DNA from: Desulfobacterales bacterium
Lineage (GTDB): Bacteria > Desulfobacterota > Desulfobacteria > Desulfobacterales > UBA5852
Length of the DNA: 17,902 bases
Reading direction: 5' to 3'
NCBI GenBank assembly: GCA_030066455.1
Contig: JASJBQ010000117.1
Span: 1 to 17,902 of the forward strand
The notes beneath the pieces were generated by a model. The model worked only from the letters and a program-made list of their open reading frames with translations. It did not search any database and had not been told where the DNA came from. Both the position numbers and the translations under genes were made by a program. Shown in pieces: positions 6,898-13,915 of the stretch (its first letter is position 1; every line of letters starts with the position of its first letter).

Positions 6898-7528
6898 CGA
6901 ACGACAACGCGTCAACTACGTCAACACCCTGAGCCAGACCGACTGGGACCTGATCACGGCCATCATTCCCGAGGGGGCGCACGTGCTGGACCTGGGCTGC
7001 GGGGACTGTTCCCTGCTGGGCGAGCTGGTGGCGCGCAAAAACGTCCGCGGCCGGGGCGTGGACATCGACGGGGCGCGACTGATGGGGGGCATGTCCTTGG
7101 GGCTTCCGGTCTACCAGGGCGACCTGGACGAGGGTTTAGCGGATTTCGCCGACAACGCCTACGATTACGTGATCCTCAACCAGACCCTCCAGGTGGTCAA
7201 GCACCCGCAGGTCGTGCTGCGGGAAATGATGCGCATCGGCCGCTACGGCATCGTGGGATTTCCCAATTTCGGCCACTGGTCGCTGCGCGTCGGCATCTTC
7301 TTCGGCGGCCGGGCCCCCAAATCGCCGGCCCTGCCCTTTGAATGGTACAACACCCCCAATATCCGCGTGCTGACCATCAAAGATTTTCGGGCCTTCTGCC
7401 GCGAGGAGAAACTGCGCATCGTGACCGAGCACCACCTGATCATGAACAAGTGGCGCCGGCGCCTGCCGGCCCGCATGTCGGCCAACCTGCTCGCGCATAT
7501 CGGGCTCTTCGTCGTCGCCCGACAATAG
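6890..7528 (+). CDS. metW: Methionine biosynthesis protein MetW (class I methyltransferase fold)
   Basis: About 212 residues. The Rossmann-like motif VLDLGCGD (32-39) marks the SAM-binding-type fold. The family-specific block FEWYNTPNIRVLTIKDFRAFC and the FPNFGHWSLRV segment are typical of MetW. MetW is found beside metX in many proteobacteria, and reports in the literature link it to MetX activity; a methyltransferase reaction has not been established. I chose TTG at 6890 because AAAGGA lies nine bases upstream and the start then overlaps the metX stop by 8 bases, a usual sign of translational coupling. The ATG at 6848 would add 14 residues, lies deep inside metX and lacks a binding site. 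It is the last gene of the SAM-riboswitch operon. Confidence 0.92.
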   Translation: MSSERQRVNYVNTLSQTDWDLITAIIPEGAHVLDLGCGDCSLLGELVARKNVRGRGVDIDGARLMGGMSLGLPVYQGDLDEGLADFADNAYDYVILNQTLQVVKHPQVVLREMMRIGRYGIVGFPNFGHWSLRVGIFFGGRAPKSPALPFEWYNTPNIRVLTIKDFRAFCREEKLRIVTEHHLIMNKWRRRLPARMSANLLAHIGLFVVARQ

Positions 7529-7533
7529 CGGGG

Positions 7534-7656
7534 GGCGGATGCGCAAATCGTCCGAGAGCAGCGTTACGCGGCCCTCTCGTCATTGCGGCGTACATTGCGT
7601 ACGCCTCATTCCTCGAGACCCGCAAGCCTTGCTATCGAACGATTTACGCATCCGCC
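7534..7656 (+). repeat. Miniature inverted-repeat element, copy 2 (variant ends)
   Basis: This element of about 123 bp starts five bases after the metW stop. Its core matches copies 1 and 3, including CTCGTCATTGCGGCGTAC, the GGCGTAC/GTACGCC hairpin and CGCAAGCCTTG. Its ends differ: GGCGGATGCGCAAATCG (7534-7550) pairs with CGATTTACGCATCCGCC (7640-7656) with one mismatch. It may act as transcription termination or an mRNA 3' end for metYXW, since no other terminator is visible. Confidence 0.75.
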
Positions 7657-8033
7657 GGAATGATGAATTGTTTTACCGCGAGAAGTCATCTGCCGACCGT
7701 CGAAGGGAAATCAGTTACGCGATCAGAATATGTGTAACCATCCCCTTTGTCCCGCGCCGAGCATCGACGTATTGAACGGATCAGGCTTACGGACTTGCCC
7801 GAGCGATAGTGAATTCGGATACGCGCCATCCGCATAAACCGGGCAATGAAGCAAGCATCATGCTGTCAGGCAAGACGCCCCTATGAAGCGAGGCGCGCAG
7901 CAATCGTTAGATTGAGAGCACCCGAGCAAATTGGACAACGCCGCATGGCGGCATGAGGCGCCGCTTCATTGTCCGGTTTGACGACGCGCAGGAAGAAGCG
8001 GGGCAAGGGCGTGTTCTTTTGGTTACTTTTCTT
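7657..8033. other. Gene-free stretch between two inverted-repeat elements
   Basis: There is no ORF with a binding site or recognisable family here. Near its right end the plus strand reads AAGAAGCGGGGCAAGGGCGT followed by a segment that would translate as VFFWLLFLT. I recall that phrase from spurious ORFs in repeat-rich intergenic DNA of many proteobacteria, so this looks like another dispersed repeat. A 6-bp stem GGACAA/TTGTCC encloses GC-rich sequence near 7930-7975. The rest shows nothing I can assign. Confidence 0.4.
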
Positions 8034-8184
8034 GACGGTCTCGTAAAAAGTCCGATATCGGCGTTACGCTTCAGCCTTCGTCATTGCGGCGTACCTTAAG
8101 TACGCCTCATTCCTCAGGATTCGCAAGCCTTGATCTCGAACATTTTACGAAACCGTCTAAATCATGACTTTTTACGAGACCGTC
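8034..8184 (+). repeat. Miniature inverted-repeat element, copy 3, with a duplicated terminal arm
   Basis: The element core, 8034-8157, is the reverse complement of copy 1, with GACGGT/ACCGTC ends and the GGCGTAC, CTTAA, GTACGCC central hairpin. Nine bases further on, 8166-8184 carries GACTTTTTACGAGACCGTC, the perfect 19-bp reverse complement of the left end at 8034-8052. The left arm could therefore pair with either right arm. The module at 8235-8297 follows. Confidence 0.78.
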
Positions 8185-8234
8185 TTTTCTTTCCCGGGAA
8201 AAAAAATGAACACACCGAACAACAAAATCACACC

Positions 8235-8297
8235 CCGGATCGGTCGAACCTCGTCTGGTCCTCCACCAGAGGTGGAGGGTTTAGATCAAGACTAAGA
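8235..8297 (+). repeat. 63-bp hairpin module, copy B
   Basis: It begins CCGGATCGGTCGAACCTC, has an 8-bp hairpin with a three-base loop (CCTCCACC, AGA, GGTGGAGG) and ends GGTTTAGATCAAGACTAAGA. The outer arms match copy A at 3633-3695 almost exactly. The hairpin differs in sequence but keeps its position and pairing, and both copies are 63 bp. It lies 3' to the aminotransferase gene, on the opposite strand, between that gene's stop and the repeat element. Confidence 0.7.
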
Positions 8298-8351
8298 TTC
8301 GCAACGCCTTTCAAGGCCGGGAGGTCATGCGGGCTGTAACCGCACCATCGA

Positions 8352-9638
8352 CTAGAGAAGCACCGTTTCCAGGCGCGTCACCAGGTAGTCGATTTCATCG
8401 TCGCTGATGTTCAGGGGTGGCGAGACTCGGATGGTGTGGCCGCGGCTGTCGTTGATAATCAGCCCCAGCTTCACCAGGCGGCGGCAGAACGCCATCGCCC
8501 GCCCGCCCTCCACCTCGATGCCGATGAAAAGGCCCCGGCCGCGCACATCATTCACATGGGGCGATCGCCCGGCGATCTGCTCGATGGCGCGGCGCAGTTT
8601 TCTGCCCTGGCGCTCGGCCGAGAGCGCCAGTTTTTCGTCCTCGAAAACGTCGAGAGCGGCCACCCCGGCCACGCAGGCCAGGGGATAGCCCCCGAAGGTG
8701 GAGCCGTCCGATCCTTTGCGAAAAGCCATGTCCATCAAATCGGCGTGGGTCACAAAGGCCGAGAGCGGCACGAGACCACCGGAGAGCGCCTTGCCCAGCA
8801 CGAGGCCGTCGGGGATTACGCCTTCGTGCTCGAAACAGAACCGGCGCCCGCTGCGGCCCAGCCCCACCTGGATCTCGTCGAAGAGCAGCAGCAAATCATG
8901 ACGGTCGGCGATTTCCCTGAGGCCCCTGAGAAAGCCCGGCGGCGGGACGCGCATGCCCCCCTCCCCCTGCATGGGTTCCACCAGGATACCGCAGCAATTC
9001 GGGGTCACGGCGGCTTCGACAGCATCCAGGTCGCCATAGGCCACCGCAACAAAACCGGGCGTCAGCGGGCCGAAACCCTGGCGGTAGCGTTTCACCGTGG
9101 CAAACGATACCTCGGTGATCATACGGCCGTGAAAATTGTTCCTGAAAACGATGAGTTCCTGACGACCGTCTGCAATCCCCTTGGCTTTCCAGCCGTAGAA
9201 GCGGGCCATCTTGATGGCTGTTTCCACGGATTCGACCCCGCCGTTCTTGGGCAGGACCTTGTTGCCGGCCGCCCCGAAGCGCGGCGCCAGCGGGGGCACG
9301 AAATTCGCCAGGCGTTCCAGAAAAACCCCCAGCGGATCGGTGTAGACGACGTTGGAAATGACGGAGGCGTAATTGCCCAGAAGGGCCTTGACCAGGGCGT
9401 TGACGATTCTCGGATGGTGATGTCCCGGGTTGGCGGCCGAATAGGCGGCCAGACAGTCGAGGTAGCGCTTGCCGTTGATATCGGTGATCCAGCTGCCGCA
9501 GGCCTGGCGCACCACGACGTTCAGGCGGTCGTAGTGATGGGCGCCGCAGCGGTCTTCCATTGCACGAATGCGCTCATCGTCCAGATGGGAAAACCCCAGG
9601 ACCGGTGGGCGTTCCCGTGGGTTGAATGCGCAGAACAT
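8352..9638 (-). CDS. Class III PLP aminotransferase, ornithine-aminotransferase-like
   Basis: A 428-residue fold-type I aminotransferase. Family landmarks are GSWITDINGKRYLDCLAAYSA near the N-terminus, NGGVESVETAIKMAR (PLP-phosphate loop), NNFHGR at 167-172, E221 in EPMQGEGG, D254 and Q257 in DEIQVGLGRSG, and the Schiff-base K283 in LGKALSGG. AAYSAANPGHHHPRI and the DEIQ context favour ornithine delta-aminotransferase (RocD-type, ornithine plus 2-oxoacid to glutamate-5-semialdehyde). Acetylornithine, lysine or diamine substrates are possible. The start ATG follows GGAGGGG at good spacing. The N-terminus is about 25 residues longer than usual. It is transcribed divergently from a TrmB-like regulator at 9900-10688, with a palindrome over its promoter, and no arginine or proline genes are adjacent. 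Confidence 0.9.
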   Translation of the reverse strand: MFCAFNPRERPPVLGFSHLDDERIRAMEDRCGAHHYDRLNVVVRQACGSWITDINGKRYLDCLAAYSAANPGHHHPRIVNALVKALLGNYASVISNVVYTDPLGVFLERLANFVPPLAPRFGAAGNKVLPKNGGVESVETAIKMARFYGWKAKGIADGRQELIVFRNNFHGRMITEVSFATVKRYRQGFGPLTPGFVAVAYGDLDAVEAAVTPNCCGILVEPMQGEGGMRVPPPGFLRGLREIADRHDLLLLFDEIQVGLGRSGRRFCFEHEGVIPDGLVLGKALSGGLVPLSAFVTHADLMDMAFRKGSDGSTFGGYPLACVAGVAALDVFEDEKLALSAERQGRKLRRAIEQIAGRSPHVNDVRGRGLFIGIEVEGGRAMAFCRRLVKLGLIINDSRGHTIRVSPPLNISDDEIDYLVTRLETVLL

Positions 9639-9656
9639 GGTCGCCCCTCCATATAT

Positions 9657-9676
9657 GTTGCTATCTATGTAGCAAC
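9657..9676. promoter_or_regulatory. Palindromic operator candidate
   Basis: A perfect 7-bp inverted repeat, GTTGCTA (9657-9663) and TAGCAAC (9670-9676), is separated by six bases. It overlaps the predicted -10 box of the aminotransferase promoter and lies just before its ribosome binding site. It is a natural binding site for the divergent TrmB-like regulator, but this is inference from position and symmetry. Confidence 0.55.
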
Positions 9677-9702
9677 TTAATTCAGATTTAGATGCCTGTC
9701 AA
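9674..9702 (-). promoter_or_regulatory. Candidate promoter for the aminotransferase gene
   Basis: On the minus strand a perfect TTGACA (9697-9702) stands 17 bases from TAAGTT (9674-9679). The -10 match is weak, which would suit a promoter needing or responding to a regulator. The palindrome at 9657-9676 overlaps the -10 by three bases. Confidence 0.4.
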
Positions 9703-9771
9703 ACACGGCCGTCATCATCGGCAGTCGGGAAGCCCTCCCGGTCGCGCCCTCCACGGCCGAACCGCCCACGG

Positions 9772-9799
9772 TTGACCTTTGCTTGGGGATGTGGATAAG
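9772..9799 (+). promoter_or_regulatory. Candidate promoter for the TrmB-like regulator gene
   Basis: TTGACC (9772-9777) and GATAAG (9794-9799) are spaced by 16 bases. Transcription would start near 9806, giving a leader of about 95 bases. The leader contains a GC hairpin (GGCGGG, TCG, CCCGCC; 9866-9880) just before the ribosome binding site. Confidence 0.4.
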
Positions 9800-9899
9800 A
9801 CCGGTTAGGTTTCCTTTGGCCCGACGGCCAATCGGCCGCGACGCCAACGGGCAAACGGATGGACCGGCGGGTCGCCCGCCCCAAAGCAAGGAGAAGCCC

Positions 9900-10688
9900 T
9901 TGGAAATTGCCAGCCTGCTCAGGGATTTTGCCTTCAGCAAATACGAATCGGCCTGCTACCTCGCACTGGTGGCCCAGCATCCCTCCAACGGCTCCCAGTT
10001 GAGCAAACGTTCGGGGATCGCCCGCTCGCGGATTTACGACGTCCTGCGCGGCCTGCTCAGAAAGGGCATCGTCTTCGAAATCGAAAAGGGCTGCTATGTT
10101 CCCCTGCCCTTCGAGGAATTGAAGAAACGCTTCCGCAGTCAGTTCGAATCAAACCTGGAACTGCTTGAAAAGCAGCTTGCCGCGATCACCCAGGAGGTCG
10201 AGTACGAATACCTTCTCACCCTGCGAGGCCGTGATGCAGCATTGACCAAAGCCATCGAAATCATCGCGGCGGCCGAACAGGAACTTTATCTGCGTCTCTT
10301 CCTCCCGGCATGGAAGCAACTGGAGGCTTCCATCCGCAAAGCCGCCCACCGGGGGGTGGGGATACGCCTGATCGCCATGGGCGCCATTCCACCGGTTTTC
10401 GACATCCAGGTATCGCACCCCGAAGTGGCGGGCCTGTATGCCAAACTCGGGGGCGAGACCGTCGATATCATCGCCGACCGGGCCGAAGCGCTGGTGGGCA
10501 TGTTCGAAAACGAGCGGCCCGAGCAGTCGGCGGTCATCTGGACCCGCAACCGCTGGTTCGTCACTGCCAACCGCGACAGCCTGCGTCACGACTTTTACCA
10601 TTATTTCCTGGACAAACTGCACGAGAAGCGCCAGGACCTCGATACCCGCGACCTGGACATCTACGAGCGGATCAAGAAAGATGACTGA
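9900..10688 (+). CDS. TrmB-like transcriptional regulator
   Basis: A 262-residue protein. The N-terminal winged helix-turn-helix (about 10-72) begins FAFSKYESACYLALVAQHPS and has the recognition-helix region GIARSRIYDVLRGLLRKG, a pattern typical of TrmB-family regulators. A short coiled-coil-like segment (about 80-110, EELKKRFRSQFESNLELLEK) follows. The C-terminal domain, with AEQELYLRLFLPAWKQLE and VGIRLIAMG, resembles the phospholipase-D-like sensor part of TrmB-type proteins. TTG at 9900 is preferred because AAGGAG (9888-9893) lies six bases upstream. An ATG at 9783 would add 39 low-quality residues and sits inside the predicted promoter. Being divergent from the aminotransferase gene, it probably controls that gene and perhaps itself. 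The ligand is unknown; an amino acid or 2-oxo acid is a reasonable guess. It converges on the AlgJ-like gene with 24 bases between stops. Confidence 0.85.
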   Translation: MEIASLLRDFAFSKYESACYLALVAQHPSNGSQLSKRSGIARSRIYDVLRGLLRKGIVFEIEKGCYVPLPFEELKKRFRSQFESNLELLEKQLAAITQEVEYEYLLTLRGRDAALTKAIEIIAAAEQELYLRLFLPAWKQLEASIRKAAHRGVGIRLIAMGAIPPVFDIQVSHPEVAGLYAKLGGETVDIIADRAEALVGMFENERPEQSAVIWTRNRWFVTANRDSLRHDFYHYFLDKLHEKRQDLDTRDLDIYERIKKDD

Positions 10689-10712
10689 AGACTGCCGCCG
10701 CAATGCTACGGC

Positions 10713-13700
10713 TTAAGGTGTGCGGCCGCCGGGCAAGGTTTCCTCAGCGGATACCGGCCCCCGAAAGGCTTCCAGGGGCAGGCTGGGGTCGGCGTTGTCC
10801 ATCAGCGGGCGACGCGCATCGGGCCGCGCGCCGTAGAGGTAGCGTACTTCGGCCGGTGGGACCAGCGGGCGTTCGAGATGGATTCTTAGCGTACGCGGGT
10901 CACGGCGCAGGACCGCCACGACGGAAACGCGCCCCTGGACGTCGACCACCTCCCAACCGGTGCCGCCGGACGCCGGACGGATATCGTCGCCGCCGCGATG
11001 CTCCAGTCGGGCCTCGAGCGTCTTCCCGCCCACGGGCTGGATCGAAGCGACCCGCGGGCCGCGATAATGGTCCTCGAGCCCCAGGACATGCAGGATCGTC
11101 TGGGCCACCCGGCGCCCCATGGTGGTGTAAGCCTCCGGCGCCAGGTGCTGCTTGCCCTGGTTTCTCAGGTCGAGGGTCGTGGCGGCCAGGTAGCATTCCG
11201 GCAGCTTGGCGGCCACCGCCCATTGGGCTTCGCGCAGGGCCTGGTGCGGTTCGTCGCGCCCCCCCGGCCTCTTGGCCATGCCCACCACCAGAAACGGCAG
11301 CTGCGGGCGGCTCGATCCGTTGGCCACGTCCCGCCGCACCTGGCGTTCGACGAATCGGGTCAGGCTGGCTGCGTACTCCGCCCCGGACACCGTGCCGCGG
11401 GCGGCATCGGCCGCGCCCTGAAGCCAGACGATAAATTCCAGCCGGCCGCCTGTGGCCGCCGTGTGGGTCACGAAGCGCCGGTAGATCGAATGCGACCGGG
11501 TGTCTTCCCAGAAACCCTTTCCCCAGTTGGCCTTGCGGTGCAGACCGGATCCGTTGACGGCAAAGTCGAGCAGACCGACCGGCACGCCCGTGCGTTCGAC
11601 GATACGGTTGCCGCAGGCGATAGCCCCGTTGCCCGTCGTCCCCAAAGGCTTCCAGCCCTTACCGCTGTAAAGCCTCAGGAGCGCATGGGCCTCCAGGTCG
11701 GTGCCGGTGTGGAACCACTCCTTCATGTTGGACTGTCCGATGCAGGCGATCAGCATGCCGACACCAAAACGGTGCCGTCCACGAACGCTCAGATCCGGCC
11801 TGTCCTGGGCGCGCACCTCCAGGACATACCAGCCGCCCTGAGGCACCCGCGGCAGCAGGCCCAGATAGATGCCGTTGCGCGGGGCAGCGTCGACGATCGT
11901 CCAGGGCACCACCTCCAGGCCGCGGTCATGGTGGATCACCCGGGCTTCGATAGCGGCCACGGCCCCCCGGTAGCTTCCGGATACGATGATGTCGGCCGCC
12001 CGCCCCCGGCGCTGGAAAATGCGCCCGTCCGCGAACTCGTTGAGAACAAGGGCGGGTGATGCGGCTGGCGTTGTGTCGGGCGGGTTTGCGGTTTCAACCG
12101 CCGTGTCGTGCACGGCGGGGGGTCGGGGCGGACCGGAGGGCAGCGTCGCGGCGGGCTTCGGGGGTGCGGACGCGCCTGCCGGCCTCGCAGCGGCGACGAC
12201 CATCGGGGCGGCCGCTGTCGGGGATTCGGCCGCAGGCCGGGAGCCGACGTCATCGGCCTCCGGATGAGCCCTGTCGGTCCCTTGGGGCGCCGCCTCCCGA
12301 TCGTCCGCCGCCGGCTCCTGTTTATTTTTGGCCAACGGGGCCGAGGTTGGCAAGCTGCCGGCGGTCGCCGCAGGGGGCCTGTCCCGCAGCGCCCGGTCGG
12401 CGGCGGGTGCCTCGATCGTTGCGGCGTCACGATCCGCCACCACAGGCGCGGCCGTCCGGGCCGGGCGGCGCTCGCGGCCACAGGCGTCGGGGGCTTCCGA
12501 GGCGAAGCCGATGATCTCGGCCCCATGCAGCATCAGAAGCCCGGCCTGCTCCCCGGGCTGAAAGCGCAGCGTCACCCTGGATTTGACCGGCAGGGGCAGA
12601 TACATGCTGAAACGGCCGGCCGGAAAGGGTCGCTGCGCAACCATGGGCGGATTCGTGCGGTACGCGACCGTCATCCGCTCCGGCTGGATCGCCGACAAGT
12701 CGAGCCGCAGCACCCGGAAGCAACGCCGATAGGAGCCGGGCAGGTCGATCAATGCGAAGGCCGAACGCGCCCCCAGCGTTTTGATCTCCACCCCTGCGGC
12801 GAACGTCTGCAACGCCGTATGGGCGACGACGCGCACGGCGGACAGGTCGACCGCCTTGCGTGTGACCGGGGCGGCCTCCGCCAATAATTGATCGTAGATC
12901 CGGTCGAGATCGATGCGCAGATGCCCTACCCCCGCTTCCGTCGTCTGGAGCAGGATGCCGTCGTAGTCCCGCCAGTCTTCGGCAATCTGCCGGGACGGGA
13001 TCGTTTCGGCCGCGACGACATCCACACGCCGGGCCATTCGGCCCAGGTGCGGCAAAAGCCTTTCGCTTCCGCCGTCACCGTAAATCAGCAACCGCCCCAG
13101 GCCTTCCGTCCCCTCGCCGTCCAATCGGCGCACCGCGCGCTTGGCCGGGGACGCCGCAGCGCCCAGAAGCAACGCCTCGAGGTCGTCCGGCCGTTTTTCC
13201 ACCGTCATCACCGGCGCCAGCGTATTGGTGCCGAACAGGCTCCGATGCAGGGTTTCGGCCGCCACGGCCGCCCCGCGCCCGTTCCAGTATCCGCCGGTGG
13301 GATCGTAAAGCAGATGCGATCGGAATTTCCCGCCCATGATGGCGGCCTCCAACGGCACCCAGGCTTCAAGCGGGAACGCGGCTTCCGCTTCGCGCATGAG
13401 GTCGAAAGCGCTGCAACGGCCCCCGGCCGGAAGGGGCACCCAACCGACATACTCCGGATAGACCGAGGCCTTGCTCGGTACCACGAGAAACCGGAAGTCA
13501 CGCCCGGAGGCGGCAACCACCTTCGCGACCGCGTGCAATTCGAGCAGCCGCCGGTGCGCGTCGCCGGCGTCCGCGCAGCGATTCTGGACGTGGTTTTCGA
13601 TGTCGGCGCGTCTGAAAAGCCAGCCCCGGCGACCCACGTGGATATTCCCGCTTTCGGTTCGTCCCCACAAGCGATAATCGATCCAGTTCTTGATCTGCCT

Positions 13701-13910
13701 GAGGCGGCCGCTGAACACAGCCTCCTCGTTGATGTAGCGGTCCAGCGCCCGGTAGTAGTCGGTTTTGAGCAACGCGCCGTCGTAGGGGCTGGGGAAATCC
13801 AGGACAGGGCCGAATCTGGGCTGGCCGGGTGGGGCCTCCCAAAGGATCCAGGCCGGTAACGGCGTCAGCACGGCGATAAGAAAAAAGAGGATGAGGGCTT
13901 TCTTCAGCAT
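10713..13910 (-). CDS. AlgJ/AlgX-like protein fused to a SASA (sialate O-acetylesterase-like) domain
   Basis: A 1065-residue exported protein. Residues 5-25 form a signal anchor (KKALILFFLIAVLTPLPAWI). Residues about 40-360 resemble the SGNH-like AlgJ/AlgX domain (RRGWLFRRADIENH, FLVVPSKASVYPEYVG). Its usual DxHW motif reads TGGYWN (Tyr208 where His is expected) and the GDS box reads GDGGS (278-282), so this domain looks catalytically impaired. A CBM-like region (about 365-475), an Ala/Pro-rich linker (about 478-620) and a beta-rich segment follow. A SASA/CE6-like esterase domain then spans about 720-965, with Ser727 in GQSNM and His922 in QHLAPEAY. The last 100 residues are uncharacterised. 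The start at 13910 follows the MBOAT stop by five bases; the longer frame to 14384 only overlaps the MBOAT gene. It probably acts in the periplasm on acetyl groups of an exopolysaccharide with its MBOAT neighbour. Confidence 0.85.
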   Translation of the reverse strand: MLKKALILFFLIAVLTPLPAWILWEAPPGQPRFGPVLDFPSPYDGALLKTDYYRALDRYINEEAVFSGRLRQIKNWIDYRLWGRTESGNIHVGRRGWLFRRADIENHVQNRCADAGDAHRRLLELHAVAKVVAASGRDFRFLVVPSKASVYPEYVGWVPLPAGGRCSAFDLMREAEAAFPLEAWVPLEAAIMGGKFRSHLLYDPTGGYWNGRGAAVAAETLHRSLFGTNTLAPVMTVEKRPDDLEALLLGAAASPAKRAVRRLDGEGTEGLGRLLIYGDGGSERLLPHLGRMARRVDVVAAETIPSRQIAEDWRDYDGILLQTTEAGVGHLRIDLDRIYDQLLAEAAPVTRKAVDLSAVRVVAHTALQTFAAGVEIKTLGARSAFALIDLPGSYRRCFRVLRLDLSAIQPERMTVAYRTNPPMVAQRPFPAGRFSMYLPLPVKSRVTLRFQPGEQAGLLMLHGAEIIGFASEAPDACGRERRPARTAAPVVADRDAATIEAPAADRALRDRPPAATAGSLPTSAPLAKNKQEPAADDREAAPQGTDRAHPEADDVGSRPAAESPTAAAPMVVAAARPAGASAPPKPAATLPSGPPRPPAVHDTAVETANPPDTTPAASPALVLNEFADGRIFQRRGRAADIIVSGSYRGAVAAIEARVIHHDRGLEVVPWTIVDAAPRNGIYLGLLPRVPQGGWYVLEVRAQDRPDLSVRGRHRFGVGMLIACIGQSNMKEWFHTGTDLEAHALLRLYSGKGWKPLGTTGNGAIACGNRIVERTGVPVGLLDFAVNGSGLHRKANWGKGFWEDTRSHSIYRRFVTHTAATGGRLEFIVWLQGAADAARGTVSGAEYAASLTRFVERQVRRDVANGSSRPQLPFLVVGMAKRPGGRDEPHQALREAQWAVAAKLPECYLAATTLDLRNQGKQHLAPEAYTTMGRRVAQTILHVLGLEDHYRGPRVASIQPVGGKTLEARLEHRGGDDIRPASGGTGWEVVDVQGRVSVVAVLRRDPRTLRIHLERPLVPPAEVRYLYGARPDARRPLMDNADPSLPLEAFRGPVSAEETLPGGRTP

Positions 13911-13915
13911 GGCGC

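Noticed and set aside
5722..6915. Long minus-strand frame opposite metX
   Set aside because: Antisense to a gene with a full catalytic triad, with no recognisable motif of its own.
8130..8339. Small plus-strand ORF of 69 codons
   Set aside because: It is made of repeat-element and module DNA. Its sequence reflects the repeats rather than a protein family.
7529..8351. CRISPR array
   Set aside because: The repeats here are inverted, long and irregularly spaced, with no short direct repeats or uniform spacers.
9783..9899. 39-residue extension of the TrmB-like regulator
   Set aside because: It would begin within the predicted promoter and has no binding site. TTG 9900 has AAGGAG at good spacing and matches the family's N-terminus.
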